NCBI RefSeq assembly: GCF_964340395.1 | Contig: NC_135570.1 | Coordinates: forward strand, 2,045,001-2,109,000 | Reading direction: 5' to 3' | Length of the DNA: 64,000 bases | From: Glandiceps talaboti | Lineage: Eukaryota > Hemichordata > Enteropneusta > Spengelidae | Shown here: one piece after another, positions 39,481 through 52,561 of the stretch | Layout: each line of letters begins with the position of its first letter | How positions within the stretch are numbered: the stretch's first letter is position 1 | Program-made: the position numbers and the translations under genes | Notes under the pieces: model-generated | Databases searched by the model: none | Seen by the model: only the letters and a program-made list of their open reading frames with translations | Told to the model about the DNA's origin: nothing

Positions 39481-39554
39481 TACATACATACATACATACA
39501 TACATACATACATACATACATACATACATACATACATACATACATACATACATA
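39291..39554. repeat. Compound (CATA)n/(CACA)n microsatellite
   Basis: CATA runs interrupted by two ACAC blocks and a CATGTATGCGTGCGTGC segment. Tyr-Ile-His-Thr and Met-Tyr-Val-Cys frames are artefacts. Confidence 0.98.
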
Positions 39555-40973
39555 GGAATCCCCACGATCCATAAACAAGGTTTCGCTCGAGTACCCAAAT
39601 CGTTGTATGAAGCTGTTTAATCAACACTGGTGACAATTCAATTTTATTCAGACAAGTTTAGAATACCTTATAAGGTATAGTAAGGCATGCAATATTTATC
39701 ATGGTTGTTAGGGGTTACTGTACCAAATATTTCCTGCGCTGTATGTTCTTTCGACTCGTAAAAGAAGGTGACGTATGCTGATAGATGAGAAGTTATAAAA
39801 AATGTTTGACACAGATGGACATAAGGCATACCTCGTAACCAATAAGCGTCATCCGTATCAATTTTCCCGACGTCCTTTGTTGTTTGCCGTATCTGCGGTT
39901 CTCATCATATTGTTGACAGCGACAACGACGGAGCAATTGCAAATACGTTTATATTGGATAAGGTTTTGATCGACGTAGCTGCTTGTCGTATATTATGTTT
40001 ATCAGTGCTTCGTCGCTGGCCTGGCAACAGAATATAAACGAGAGAAGTTCATATTTGGAGAAGTATTCACCACATGTGTAAAGTGAAATTGAGTGCAAGC
40101 AGCAGGCAGGTAAAGGCTATACTCTATCGTGAGTCACATCAACGCGTACAAGCTATATATCCTGGTAGGTGCACGTACTGGTATTTCTATGTTATAATCA
40201 TCTACATGATGTTATTGGAAAACGTGAATAGAACTTCAAAAGTCACAATTAGTAATGAAAACTTAAATTAACGATTTTGTCTTACCAATCTATTTTTTTT
40301 TAAATCAACGATTCATATTTGGTATTTATATATAAGTGTATTTCCGTCGGTCGTCTGCTCTCTTTTTATTGCGAGGCATACTTCAATCGACGAGGGTGAT
40401 TGGTATCAGTACTGACTTTGTCAGAATGGGTGACATTTGTCCGACTGAGTTTTATATTCGAGAACTTCTGGTATTTTTTGTTTAGTATTGAAATCTGCGT
40501 CAGGTTATATATACATAGTTAGCGACAATGTTAGAGATATTTATATTATATTTGAGGCTATTGCCTCTTTTGAAACTATCAGTGAGCTTAGCTCGGTACA
40601 TCATACCTACAACATCGTGAGTGATAATAGGTGACATTTGAGTTGGCAACGGCTACTGTGTTCTTCCCCTTCTCACCCTATGAATTCCGTATAAACGATT
40701 TGTAATTGATAGGAAAGTGGTGAAAGGCATACATGTACATCTGTATTTTCAATTGCATTGAGGACGTTATTGAAATATTATGTCAATGACATTATATATC
40801 ATATACACAATGAACGATGCAGCTGTTACGCACTGATTTCCATCACCAACCCACCACATCACTCGGAATGACGGATCGAGTTCCTGTATACATTTTATGA
40901 ACATAAGTGAGATTATCCAATTTTAATTATTGCTGTGGTATTGGGCTCAACAACTTTCAACTAAAAGTATTAT

Positions 40974-40974
<1 letters not shown>
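39555..40974. other. No supported gene
   Basis: Somewhat more GC near 39,840-40,110, with TATAAA at 40,033 and a short ATG frame ending at a possible donor (CAG|GTAAAG at 40,110). This is too weak to call a promoter. Confidence 0.4.

Positions 40975-41043
<69 letters not shown>
40975..41043. repeat. (CTGT)n microsatellite
   Basis: About 17 CTGT units, uninterrupted. The Ser-Val-Cys-Leu frame is an artefact. Confidence 0.98.
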
Positions 41044-41936
41044 ATGTATTTGTTTATATGCATGTACACATGTAGTTCATGAAATTATTGCTGTAAAATT
41101 CCGGTATTTCACTAGACTAAATGTATGTAATCCTGAGCTATTTCAATGTTTAAAGCGCCTTAGTTGTCTTTCAATTTGTACCCACATCATATTGTAGATT
41201 GGCTATTTTGTATTTGTATTGTTTGTGCAGGTGTACTCTCATACAGTATAACGATGTACAACATATAGGCACTAATGAATTGAACTGTGTCTACACCTGT
41301 GTCAACTTAGAGGACATCATGCTGAAATCTCTACCGTCAACACTATGCTGAGAGGATGTGATGCAAACGTAGCGTGTTTATTCAGACCATTTCAAATCTA
41401 TACAATATGGCAGTAGGTACCAATCATACAATGCCCAGCATATGGTTTCCATTTTTGTGACTTTCGATTCACAAAAACCGTTGTGCATACTTCCGTTGTG
41501 TAAATTGATCACATGCACCAACACACATATAATCAGCGCTGTATCGTCACCTGTGTTACATCATTCACGTCGATTTGTTAATATTAAATAGCACCACTCA
41601 GCTACGTAAAAATTACAGAATGTTTTTAAAAAATAGACATTATGTCTCTTTCAGACAGATACAATTGAAGTTTGATACACCAGTTCTGCCAATCTGCTCG
41701 TTTTTACGTTCGACATAGACATGTTTCAACGACCTATCGCTCCATTGTTTTGTCACGTGATTTGAATAAATTATCCAGTAAAACCATAGCTACGTCGGTG
41801 ATTGTGTGTTAATGTGGTAAATTCAATTAACAAAGTGTGTTTATTCTATTCTGTGCTGAAGTGAATTGAATCTAGATTGTAGCAATTATACTTTCACTAC
41901 ACATACTCGTAACCATTATCTGGAGCTAATATGCGT

Positions 41937-41949
41937 GTTGCTAGGCAAC
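41937..41949. promoter_or_regulatory. RFX X-box-like palindrome
   Basis: GTTGCTAGGCAAC has RFX half-sites GTTGC and GCAAC around TAG and fits the X-box pattern of ciliary and other RFX targets. No gene start is recognised nearby, so function is inference. Confidence 0.3.
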
Positions 41950-42697
41950 ATTGTGTTTCTCTAGAGCAACAAAGTATGAACATCTAAATTAGTTGATACT
42001 TGTCATTCTATACTGCCAACACTTTGATGCACTACTCAGTTTAACGTTATCAAATATAGTTGCAACAGCAGTCTTCTACCAATGTGCACGTTCTAACCAT
42101 GTTGTCTGTCAAACTCATTAGAATAAAGAGAGAATATAAAATGACCGGGTCATAGGGTCAAGTGATAAACTGTCTACTAGTCTTACGGAGACAGAAGCAA
42201 TCTCTCACTACGGTATACTATAAAGAGACCACTTCCCTTGAAAGACCTTCGATGTTTATCGTACGTCGATATGTGCAATAGGAGACGTCTTTAGTATTCA
42301 ATGATACTGCGTACACTCTAGATCTATAAACATGAAACCGCTGGTTTAGAATTCACTTTGTCTTTTTCGACCTCAATCGAACTGAGAGTGTTTTGGTGGT
42401 GACCGCACGCGATGTACATCAGAGTGGGATTACATGTTTCAGCTGGGAAATGAAAACCCCATAATTATTGATGTACCATTTACTGCAATTACGTTGGAAA
42501 CAGTGCTACCTAAAAGCTTCCTCTCTCTGTGGCAGCGGGACATTACTTTTCCCTCAGCTAGCCTTTCATTGGTTATTGGATTTTAAGTAAGAACACTACA
42601 CCTGCATTTATCCGCTGGAAGAAGGTGATTTTCCAGCTACGCTATTACATGTCATTTTGTTTATGATATTGAGTGTAAACGTTCACAACATCACAAC

Positions 42698-42723
42698 TAT
42701 CTTATACATAAAAGTATAAGATA
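42698..42723. other. Perfect 10-bp hairpin
   Basis: TATCTTATAC and GTATAAGATA around ATAAAA. Too short for a typical microRNA precursor; function unknown. Confidence 0.4.
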
Positions 42724-43649
42724 ACACTTAAAGTTCTGTGTGTCATTGACATTTGAGATAACTCATAGTATTCATCTAGGGAAAATTAATGATATCCGGT
42801 GAATATCCTCCAATTTCAATACATTTAATATTCTGGCATTCCTTGAACACTAGACTGGGAAATACGTCACCTCTGTGCAGGGAAGTGATCAATTATTCTC
42901 ACGTAAGAGCTCGTGAATATTTTGCCTACATTCATATTCTGTTAACCCTCTCTTTGAGTTGAAAAGGGATATCAAACAACTTCTTAACGTATCTCATGAT
43001 GAAGCTTTGCACAAATTGTCCTATTCTATATAATACGATGAAAGGTTTTTTTACATTCTTACATTGCATTTCCTGTGAAGCTTAGACGCCACCCTTTCAG
43101 TTTTGAAGTCTTTATTTGCATCCCTTTACAGTGATTAACAAGCTTGCTTGAAGTATATCGCTGGTATTTAATTTACAGCAGATAGGTCTTTCGAGAAAGG
43201 TTTATGGGCCATGATGTTAGTCAAGTGTATAATTTTTGGACCAGAGTGCTGATCAATAACAGTCACTTAAAACATCTGTACTGAAGTCATAGGGTTCAAT
43301 CTAATACGTATGTATATATCTATCTATGCCTCAGAGGAGAATAATGTGGGAAAGGGAACGCCTCAAAAATCTATGGAATTTCTTTAAATAAGTTCATCAG
43401 TTTTGACGTAAACAAACTTAAGATTTCTCGGATATTTTGCGGTAATATATTAGACTTATTTATTTTGTTGACGAGAGAATAGTAATATATCATTGGTATA
43501 GCCTTTGTCGTTATCAATCAAGCAATGATGATGTCAGTAATTCTGGACCTAGTTGATATAAATCAGGGATAACCAATGTAATTGTACTTCCATTGTTCAT
43601 ATACAAGTATGTATCGCTGTTTACTGTGTTTTATACAACTGACTAGCCA

Positions 43650-43920
43650 GGTTCAACAAAATATGCGTCACTGTTTCTGCTGTGTTCGAAATATGAGTCA
43701 AAACTTTTAAAACTACCATGTCACTTTCCCTATTCTTCTTTGATATTACTGGCGCCGGTATAATCATGTTGTTCTCCAATATTTTTCTTCATTCAGCCGG
43801 AAAATACTTGTGACCAACGGTTGCCATTACTCGTCTAGAGACTCGTAGTGATAAAGGCCCCTTAGGTTACTCCAATTTTCCTTGAAATACCCGAATTTTG
43901 TTTAAAATATTGGGGAATAA
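43650..43920 (-). repeat. Foldback repeat R1, copy 3 (inverted)
   Basis: In reverse complement it follows the order of copy 2: TTATTCCCCAATATTTT start, palindromic arms with CCTAAGGGGCC and CACTACGAGTCT, a right arm AATATTGGAGAACAACATG, then the tail CCAGTAATATCAAAGAAGAA and CATATTTCGAACACAGCAGA. Orientation is opposite to copies 1 and 2. Confidence 0.85.
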
Positions 43921-44150
43921 CATCTGCTTATCAAATTTTTATTACTATTCGAAAGAGATCTGATCAGCAGTTTGTTTCTATTTATTGAGTGAAAACACAA
44001 ATATTACTGTACAGTCAAACCAAAGAGAAATATTTGACCATTTTTGTATGTCTAAGGACATTAGAAAATGAAGTTTTGCAGGGGTTGTACCAATACGCAG
44101 GGATGCGCTTATAAAAGGACAAAGATATACCCAAACAGATGTAATCTAAA
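43921..44150. other. No recognisable feature
   Basis: Short AT-rich spacer between foldback copy 3 and the CAGA tract. Confidence 0.5.
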
Positions 44151-44275
44151 TGACAGACAGACACAGACCGACACACACACACACACAGACACAGACAAAC
44201 AGAGACAGATACAGACAGACAGATAGACAGACAGACAGACAGACAGAGACAGAGACAGATAGACAGACAGACAGA
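44151..44275. repeat. (CAGA)n/(CACA)n microsatellite
   Basis: CAGA units with ACAC and GAGACAGA interruptions. Confidence 0.97.
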
Positions 44276-47200
44276 GTTATAATATTATCCTTCCTTACAG
44301 AAGGTAATTACTCACAATCTCGTTTCTTTATCCTTCTGTCGTTATTAGGTGATTGTATTTCGGCATATACATTTGTACCAGGGGGTTAAACAGAGAAGGC
44401 AAAAGCCACACACGGTAAAATTTCAATCTGGTTGATTGTAGCTTTTAGCTTAAAAAATCACTTAATACGATTTCATGTCTATTCTGCGCAACATATTTAA
44501 TTTTAGCAAATGGGTTTCGACTTACGTGTAAAAATGGGTTCCATTAATTTGGCATCTAAATAGGGAATGCTATATTTCTATTTACATTGACCCATTGGTC
44601 TTAAGTTTAGATGTGTACATCATGTTAGCATATGCAGTATTCTGCACCGCTGAGATGGAAATGTAAACAAGTCCTTTGCAAACCTATAGGGATGACAATG
44701 AGAAAGGTCTAAGGATCTTGAATGATTTACCGAAAAATAAACATAGAAGGAGCAAATGCGAATATGACTTATTCCATTTGATATCGATATTTAGTTTTCA
44801 ATAATTTGCAAAAACATGAAGTATAGAAGATTTAAATCAGTAAATTAACTAGCCTAAGGGTGGTCATTCATGTGATGTATTTTGTATTTATTAAAACCTA
44901 ACGTATATATATCTTACGTCAATATTGATTATATAAAGCTGATGCTCACAGTATGAAACACTATGTGAAAACTGGGTTTATTTATACATACATATCTTTC
45001 ATAGATAAAGTCAAAGGTTTAAGAAAAAACAAAGTTAAAGGTCCCACTTGTTAAAATATTGACAGCGCAAAGGGGAAGTGACATATTCTAAGGTATTCTG
45101 TTACTTGTTATAGAGGTTGACCTTTACCCTAGGTTGCATAAAGTATCACTGAATTGTATTCATGTGGTTATATCATAATCATAAGCCATGTGTCTTGGTG
45201 GTAACAACTCACATTCTTCTCTGTCGATGCAGTCACATCCACTCTAATGAAATAGTCTACTTGTTGCCAGGACAAAATACGTAAAGGATCAATTATCTTG
45301 TCATGTAGTTAGATTGTCAAAACATTGTTCTATAAGTGTAAGCAATGCTCTTCGATTGTATACACCTTCTAGGAACATCAAATCGTCTTTAATATTTCCC
45401 TTGACTTGATTCAATATACACTTGTAATAAACATCAACATACAGTGTTTAGTCTTAGTATGTTAAATAAAATTAGTCAACTAACGCTTTCAAGAATTAAT
45501 TTACCATGGAACCTACTGTGCCTACAAAATTAAGATGAAAGTCATTTACATCTTTAATTTAAAGTTCAAAGTTCAGCGTGTAAAAATTGTAGATCGGACA
45601 GAATAGATACACATGATTGTCATTTCACTTGAAAAGATAAACTGTGAATATTCTACAGTACTGCAATATTATAACTATTCCGGTTGATGTAATTTTACAC
45701 GAAACAACCCTCATTACTGTACTTTGAAAATCGTACATGATGGATGTGCTAATGTAGATTGCCTTGTTGAAAAGGCAGTACGTTCGGAATAAACAGGCTT
45801 GTAATCTTACCATCGGAATAAGAGCATCATGTGATTTGTTCTAAAAATATACAATATTATGTTCTTTATTCAAAATCCTGTTTGTCATAGCGCTAAGTAT
45901 AAAGTCACGAAAACATGATATGATATTTTGACATCTCTAGCGAATTGTTAATAAGTTTTAATGCATGTGCCAACTATTGCCATAATCACTATTTGGCTGA
46001 TATCTGACTGAAAAGAGTTGACAATCTTGCTCGGGGCCAGGTACATTAAGTCATATGTATCTTGTCATATGCAGATGCATTTCATACGAATATAATATAA
46101 CATCAGGCATGATTCTGAGACGTTACAAATTTTTAGTTTTTAACCTCTAAGTGATAAAATTGGTTCGGAAACGATTCCATGTATTTATGAAAAACAATGG
46201 TGTATTGGAAAAGTCCTGTCTCGAGATCTACCTCTGGGAACTTTTTAAAATTTATGTTTATAGTTAATGAATTTAAGATTTATCAGTAGCAGGGAATGGT
46301 ATACTAGTTAGATTCAATTCATGGTGAGTCATAATTGCACCCATATCCCCTCTTGAGTACTATCATCGTGACTTTATTCATACACTGTGCATACACTGGG
46401 GATATTTTATGATATGTGCATAGAGAAATTTCAACAAAATGTTTCAATGATGATATGTCCCATTTATCATATTTGATAAAAGGAAAAGTTTGGTCTCTAA
46501 GGAACAAACGCTGTCTTTGAAGAAATAAGTATACCGTAATAATTCACAACCAATTCACGTCTTCAATCCCATAGTTGGAGCATAAACCTCACACTGAAGT
46601 TTTCGTCACTTGATTAGATAAGTTGGAAACATGACTGCTGTATCCGGCATACCTATCTGATTTTACTAGGCTTAATAACATCGGTTGATCACAAAGACTC
46701 TAATTAGCAACGGGGAATGATGCCAATTTTGTACTCTTAGGTTTGAAGTTAAATTGTTTACACACAGCTGGCTGTCAAATTGTAGCTAACGCATCAGTTT
46801 GTAAGGCGAAGAGGTGAATAGCTACCTCTTCAAGTCATGCTTGACAGACTAACTTCTGTAATTTCAAATCAAAAGTAGTGAATTACTGAGAATGGTTTGG
46901 TATGCTTGGCATGTTTTCTTTCAATTACTGTCACAGTCTTATATAACTCACGTCGTCTCGTGAGGTCCTTGTTTTATGTACAGTTTCACAAATAGCACTA
47001 CGATATCAGTGTTGTGCCCTAAACGTTCGTGAAGTGCTGTCAAGCCTCTAGTTAAAATACAGTAAGACCAATGTCTGTTTTCTTAATGTCCATCTCATGT
47101 TGTTCTTACTGTTCGGATGATGGAAATGTTATCAATTGGTACAATACGGAGATGCGTATAGTTGTCTTTTACAATGTACTGCATCGCATATCGACATAGC

Positions 47201-48249
47201 GTAGCCTGTATCAGTTTATTCTATACTATTTAATGAACTCAAAGGAATGGCTGGCGAGAGTACGTGAAATCATATATTCGTGTTCAATATACCTAGTAAT
47301 ACTATGTCCCGATTTAATCTGGCAATCGTAACCAACGCAAATAAAGTGACTGTTGGGTTCCAGCAAGGCTATCTATTTGACTTTCGTTGGTGTCACTTTA
47401 CAAGCACGGCAAACATTCCAGTTATTATCCGATGACCAAATATAACATCTGTTACTTTGGACAGCACAGACTATGGATCCTTTGATTGCGAAGTTTGCTT
47501 TTCTCTGCTCTTTTTATAAAAAGGCCTATAAAGAAATCGAACTAATTTCGTGTTTTACTTTCATTTTATGACTACATTTCCTCCACATATCGGGATATGT
47601 CTCTATGGGCAACACAACGTTTACAGATCGTTAACCGAAATACTACTTTTATATTTGCATGTTATTACGTCTAGGAAAATGAAAGTCTGCACTACACTTC
47701 GGAATTCGATTAACTTAAGTTATTTAGACTTCTTAAATCAATTTCCTATAATATTAAACAAAACAGAACCACAATTTAACGAAAATTGGACCATTAAATG
47801 TTATCAAAAGAGATGTCGCCATTTATTTATCCCAAAGATTGCCTTCTAAGAGTTATTTTGGTGATAAAATCAGAGTATGCATCTCTAAATCACGAGTTTT
47901 CGTAATGAAAGAAATGTGAATAACCAATCTTTAAGATTGCCCTGGTGCTGTACGTATCTGATGGTTTTGATGAAACTGCAAATTAGATTCACTTTAGTTT
48001 CAAATCACATTCACTTAACGACTTACTGAAATGTACTTAACGAGTTAAATCCCATGACAGATTGATAATTTGGAAATAGACCTAATAGAGTTATGAACTG
48101 TGTTGATGCTATTTCAACTGTCTAAGTGGTGGGATTCAACACTGAAACATGGGACAAATTTACTCTACTTTCAGAAACGGGTGAGTATTTACAACTTCAC
48201 TAACGTACACATTACCACCCTTTTTGATATTCGAGTAATTTCAATAGAC
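44276..48249. other. 4-kb stretch without a supported gene
   Basis: AT-rich. TATAAAAAG at about 47,514 precedes an open frame of 99 codons (47,550-47,849) with no recognisable domain, which is within chance length. Confidence 0.45.
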
Positions 48250-48438
48250 ATGTCCTCTTGTCATATCACCTCAGCATATAGGATTTCGACACTTATAGTT
48301 TTAGTGTTGTTGACAATATCGTATCGATTAGGAATCCTGCAGAGACATTATGATGAAGACTTGTATACTGATAGAGACATCACCAAAACATCCGATACGC
48401 TACGTCGAAAAATGTCCACAGTCTTGGCGACAAAATAA
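48250..48438 (+). CDS. Possible small ORF with hydrophobic N-terminal segment
   Basis: Not recognised. ATG to TAA encodes 62 residues. A polar start (MSSCHITSAYR) is followed by a hydrophobic run (ISTLIVLVLLTIS) that could be a signal peptide or membrane anchor, and then a charged tail (RHYDEDLYTDRDITKTSDTL, RRKMSTVLATK) with a dibasic site. Alternatively, TTGTCATATCACCTCAG just inside it could be an acceptor, making this a terminal exon. No promoter, partner exon or homologue is evident. Chance is a real possibility. Confidence 0.2.
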   Translation: MSSCHITSAYRISTLIVLVLLTISYRLGILQRHYDEDLYTDRDITKTSDTLRRKMSTVLATK

Positions 48439-49228
48439 TTGCACATTCTCCTTACAACTGCATCCAAATTGTCTAGTCTGTGAAGCTGACTGACGCATCC
48501 CTTTTGATGTGATCTGGGTATCTAATCGAAGCAGTCTGACAGAGAACACAAATACCAACATCAATGAACCTAGTAAAGAATGAACACCAGATCCAAATTT
48601 GAAGGATATGATTTGTTGCAAAGTATGTCGAGTCGTCTGTGGACTCATTTATAACAGAGGATGTTAATAGAACTGTCACATTCAAAAGATGAATCGACAA
48701 CTTATACTGTGCAAATCCCGCAATATCAGCTACTCGAGACAAAATAGCTAGCGATAATGTGATCTCTTTAACAAAAATGTAATGAATGGTGAAAATGTGA
48801 TGCACTAGTAAAACTGTGGATATTAAATCAGAGAAACGTGCAAACAGGATGCCTCAGAGTGTTCATTCTTGAATAGAGGTCTGTGGTGTAAATCTATGAC
48901 CCGCTAGTGTTATATACTAAATTGAACACAGTGTCATTATATCTGGATATACGAATCTAAGAAGATTAGATAGCCCTCAATACTTTATACAGTCAACTCC
49001 AGTGTGTTATAATCTTAAACGCAATATATAAATACGTGTGTGTATAAATCATATTACTGAATAAACAATACATGAATGTCTTAGTTTTGAGTAATCATAT
49101 CATAAAACTGTTCTATATGTAAGACTGCAGTGTTTATCATTTACTCTAATCTGTTAAATGTGTGGTTTATCTTATGACACTAATATTCAATGCATCAAAA
49201 GATTTCCACATATTATATACACTTATAT

Positions 49229-49233
<5 letters not shown>
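48439..49233. other. No supported gene
   Basis: AT-rich. Two overlapping minus-strand open frames (48,400-48,805) lack recognisable domains. Confidence 0.5.
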
Positions 49234-49276
<43 letters not shown>

Positions 49277-49293
49277 CTTAGTAGCAGTAGTAG
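49234..49293. repeat. (AGT)n microsatellite
   Basis: About 15 AGT units and a few interrupted ones. On the minus strand it follows AATAAACTACTACTGC, as seen at 3' tails of some non-LTR elements. Confidence 0.95.
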
Positions 49294-52200
49294 TTTATTA
49301 TAGTGACTTGTGTGACATTTTACAATAGGAATACATCAAAAGAAACATTTTTCACCCAACCGTTCGGGCTTATAAGTCACTCTGATTCAAAATTTCTAGT
49401 AAAGATATCGTTCAAGTTTTATTACAATATATCTAATATATACAAAATAAAGTTTTTGAAGTCATATATACAACTCAGGTAAATGTGTGAACGAACGATT
49501 AAATGTTTTTTTATGACTAGTTTTCTATATGACATACAAGCAATGACTACACTCCCATGGTCTGTGAATAAAACATTTTATCGATTATTACAAATGTATA
49601 GTAGCCTAAGTAGGCAAACGTTAGATAAAGCGGTAAACCACAACCTTGGGACAAGCATACTAGGTTTTCTTTAAGTCATCCTGACTGTGCAAGTCATTAT
49701 TAAAAGGTAAAAAAAACTACAGCGAGTTCTAATCACGTTTAGACTCATTTACATTACGAATATATTACCAAGGACACATGGTCTGTCTTCAGACGCACAT
49801 TGCACTTTGTTGTATTCCTAAACAAACCTTCTAAAATATGTTTTATTTAAATACTAGTTGTGTGTAAATTCATAACCTATAACATACAATTTGATAGTAA
49901 ACATGCACAATTCACATACAGAACGCTACTCACTAAGGATTGGAAGACATAAAATATAATCTAGCGTGCGTCGTCTTGACTTAACGGAACGTCCTGCTCA
50001 CACGATGTTTAATTCTGTTAATTTCAGCGGCAAAAATAGTATTGCAGATAAATTACAAAAAGGTCAAGACGACTGTTCACAGTATTATATACATATTTTA
50101 ATTTTACAATGTCAAAACTCGAAATGATTAGTGTGCACTCAACACTTTCATCAATCATCAAGCAAACAACCATTATCATGTTGACTCTCCTGTATGACCA
50201 TCAAAGCCTAGAACAGAATTTTATAATTGAATATTTTCAAAAGCATGACATCACTTAGCTAGCCATGATATAAAGAAGATCAACTTGATACTCAAAAAGA
50301 TTTACAACACGCTAAGACTAGAGTGATCTCCATGACACTGTATCATAAAAAGCTCGTTCCGGACCATTTGATATAATGTTAAGGTTTTATTGTTTTCACA
50401 ATAGTGTGCTAGTGACGGTATGAACATGATCTGTTCTTCTGAAAGTGTAACGTTGCCATGGACATAATGTTTTATTTTCATTTTCAGGATATCTTTTAAA
50501 ATGGAACTACAGTGTACTTTGTTATTGTCCAAATAGTTTATGGCCTTCACCGATACTATCTTGTTCAATTCCTAAATAGTGTTCTATATAGATGAATATG
50601 TCGCATCTGGTATAGAACCATTTAATACTCTTAGAGATCTATAATCTCTTGGCATAGGTTTGGCATTGATCTCATCAAAACATGCAGTTACCGGTCACAA
50701 AGTATTAACGTTCATTCTTCGCACAGCATTGCTCTTTATATCATTTTGATTTGCAGCTCTTACTTCACATAGTATTTAACCATCAGAGAATCTACGCTAC
50801 GTCATCAATCACGATTTCGCACTGAAAATGTTGTCGTGTGAGATGCCGATATCGGTTCTTCGCATCAAATCAGACTTCTGTTACGCATATATTTAACATG
50901 TCAGTATACAAAGAGAACCATTTTGATATGTATAGGTACACGCTACAAGGATTTCCTTTTTTTATTTTTTAAAAGGTATACGACATATGCGTTTGAAACA
51001 GAGTTGACATGTTTTGCTGTAGAGGCCATGTGACTGTTCTATTGAGTCTATTAAAACCCTGATAAATGTCTCCTTGATGGAACCAAGTATCTGTTACTTT
51101 ACACCATATATATAAAATAGCGTGTATAACAAGCACGTACAAGTAGATTGTAATATGAGGAATAACACTGTGAAATATATATTCGTTAATACATAGTGTA
51201 ACCAATGTTGCATCAAACCCGTTGGCATTTCATACGCATTATAGTTTACTTTACATACATTTCTAACAAGCACTGACATTTGTAGCTCATATAATACACG
51301 ATGTTTTCAAATGTCGATACTAACTTTTTATTATAATCATTTCTGATGGATCGTCACAACATCGAAGCAAAAACTGAACTCTAGCCGGCGACTAGCTATC
51401 TTTGCAATGTGTCTTCGAGTCTTCTGCATTTCCCAACCCTCCCATATGTTGTTGATTATTGTATATCCTCAGGCTAACGAGGAATATTAATGCTTGCCTA
51501 TGTACTGTGCACAATGTTAGGAAATTAGCAGTAAAGGAATCACATATATGAAACAATCTGTGTTTGTCCAACGCTCTGTTTGCAAAGGAAGCTTTCAGCA
51601 GTTACAATGGGAGGGGTCAAACCCAGTCTGTGGGGTAAATTGTTCCATTTTCTAAAAGGTTATACTCCCTCAATTTCCTTTCTCTAAACTCCGAAAGACT
51701 AGATTGGCACACAACCAACATTGTTGGGACCGACGGCAACATCCACGCTACCTTTCACATCTGTGAGACCCACTCCTCTCCTCACACCACAACTAACAAT
51801 TGATTCACTGCATGGCTGTCAGCAGCAATTTGACACATGTGTTCTGATATTACAGTACAAATAGTAGCAGTGGTGGCACCTGATGAGATGTTTCATCATT
51901 TGGGTATGGCAGCGGTGGGATCCACAAATCACAAAATGATGCAAAGTTAGATAATACAACAAAATGTCACCCTCTACTAATTTCCCCGGCCCTCCTCCAC
52001 CTGTTACCACTGAAGGCCCCCTAATCTATCATATAGACACGTATAGACATTCTTGCACATTCTATGATGTTGACGAAAATGGTGTATATTTTCTCGGTAA
52101 TTCAATATCTATAAGGTCAAAGTGGGTCATCGTATACGTCACTACATTCTACCCAAAGTAATGCCCCTTCACAAAATTAATGAAACATATGAATGTCTTC

Positions 52201-52431
52201 GACGTGACCGTGTATACTAATCCAGACAATATGAGAATTTAACTTGACTATACTATTTTGGGAGTAACTCTGGGGTAAATCAAGAAAAAACGTTTATCGA
52301 CCATTCCCGCTTATTGCGTATGTTTAATTAACACAGTTTTCATCAATTGTATACTTACTTAAATGTGTAATTGATTTGCAAGTCCAGTAAATTGTTTGAA
52401 ATAACATTTTAACTTCGGACTTTGTATTCCA
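49294..52431. other. No supported gene; contains R2 copy 2
   Basis: AT-rich. The only supported item is dispersed repeat R2 at 51,738-52,022. The minus-strand frames at 50,302-51,279 are unrecognised. Confidence 0.5.
51738..52022 (+). repeat. Dispersed repeat R2, copy 2
   Basis: Second copy of the family at 7088-7392, in the same orientation. Shared blocks are listed there. The open frame at 51,964-52,161 starting inside it is not recognisable. Confidence 0.8.
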
Positions 52432-52497
52432 AATGAATGAATGAATGAATGAATGTATGTATGTATGTATGTATGTATGTATGTATGTATGTATGTA

Positions 52498-52555
<58 letters not shown>

Positions 52556-52561
52556 CGCGCA
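52432..52561. repeat. (AATG)n(TATG)n(GT)n(GC)n compound tract
   Basis: Four successive simple repeats grading from AATG to a pure GCGC run, then ACACGTGT. The last 60 bp are strictly alternating purine-pyrimidine and Z-DNA-prone. Confidence 0.98.

Larger units (their letters stand above)
41044..43649. other. No gene seen
   Basis: AT-rich. It contains an X-box-like palindrome (41,937-41,949) and a hairpin (42,698-42,723), listed separately. An open stretch after TTTCAG at 42,440 ends in TAA after about 47 codons and is not recognised. Confidence 0.5.

Noticed and set aside
39273-39636. Many Met-Tyr-Val-Cys and Tyr-Ile-His-Thr ORFs
   Set aside because: Frames of a CATA repeat.
40030-40271. 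TATA box and short ATG exon with donor at 40,110
   Set aside because: The TATA-to-ATG distance leaves almost no leader and the donor is ordinary; no next exon found.
47510-47849. TATAAAAAG plus 99-codon ORF as a gene
   Set aside because: Translation is unrecognised and of chance length; no splice or poly(A) support.
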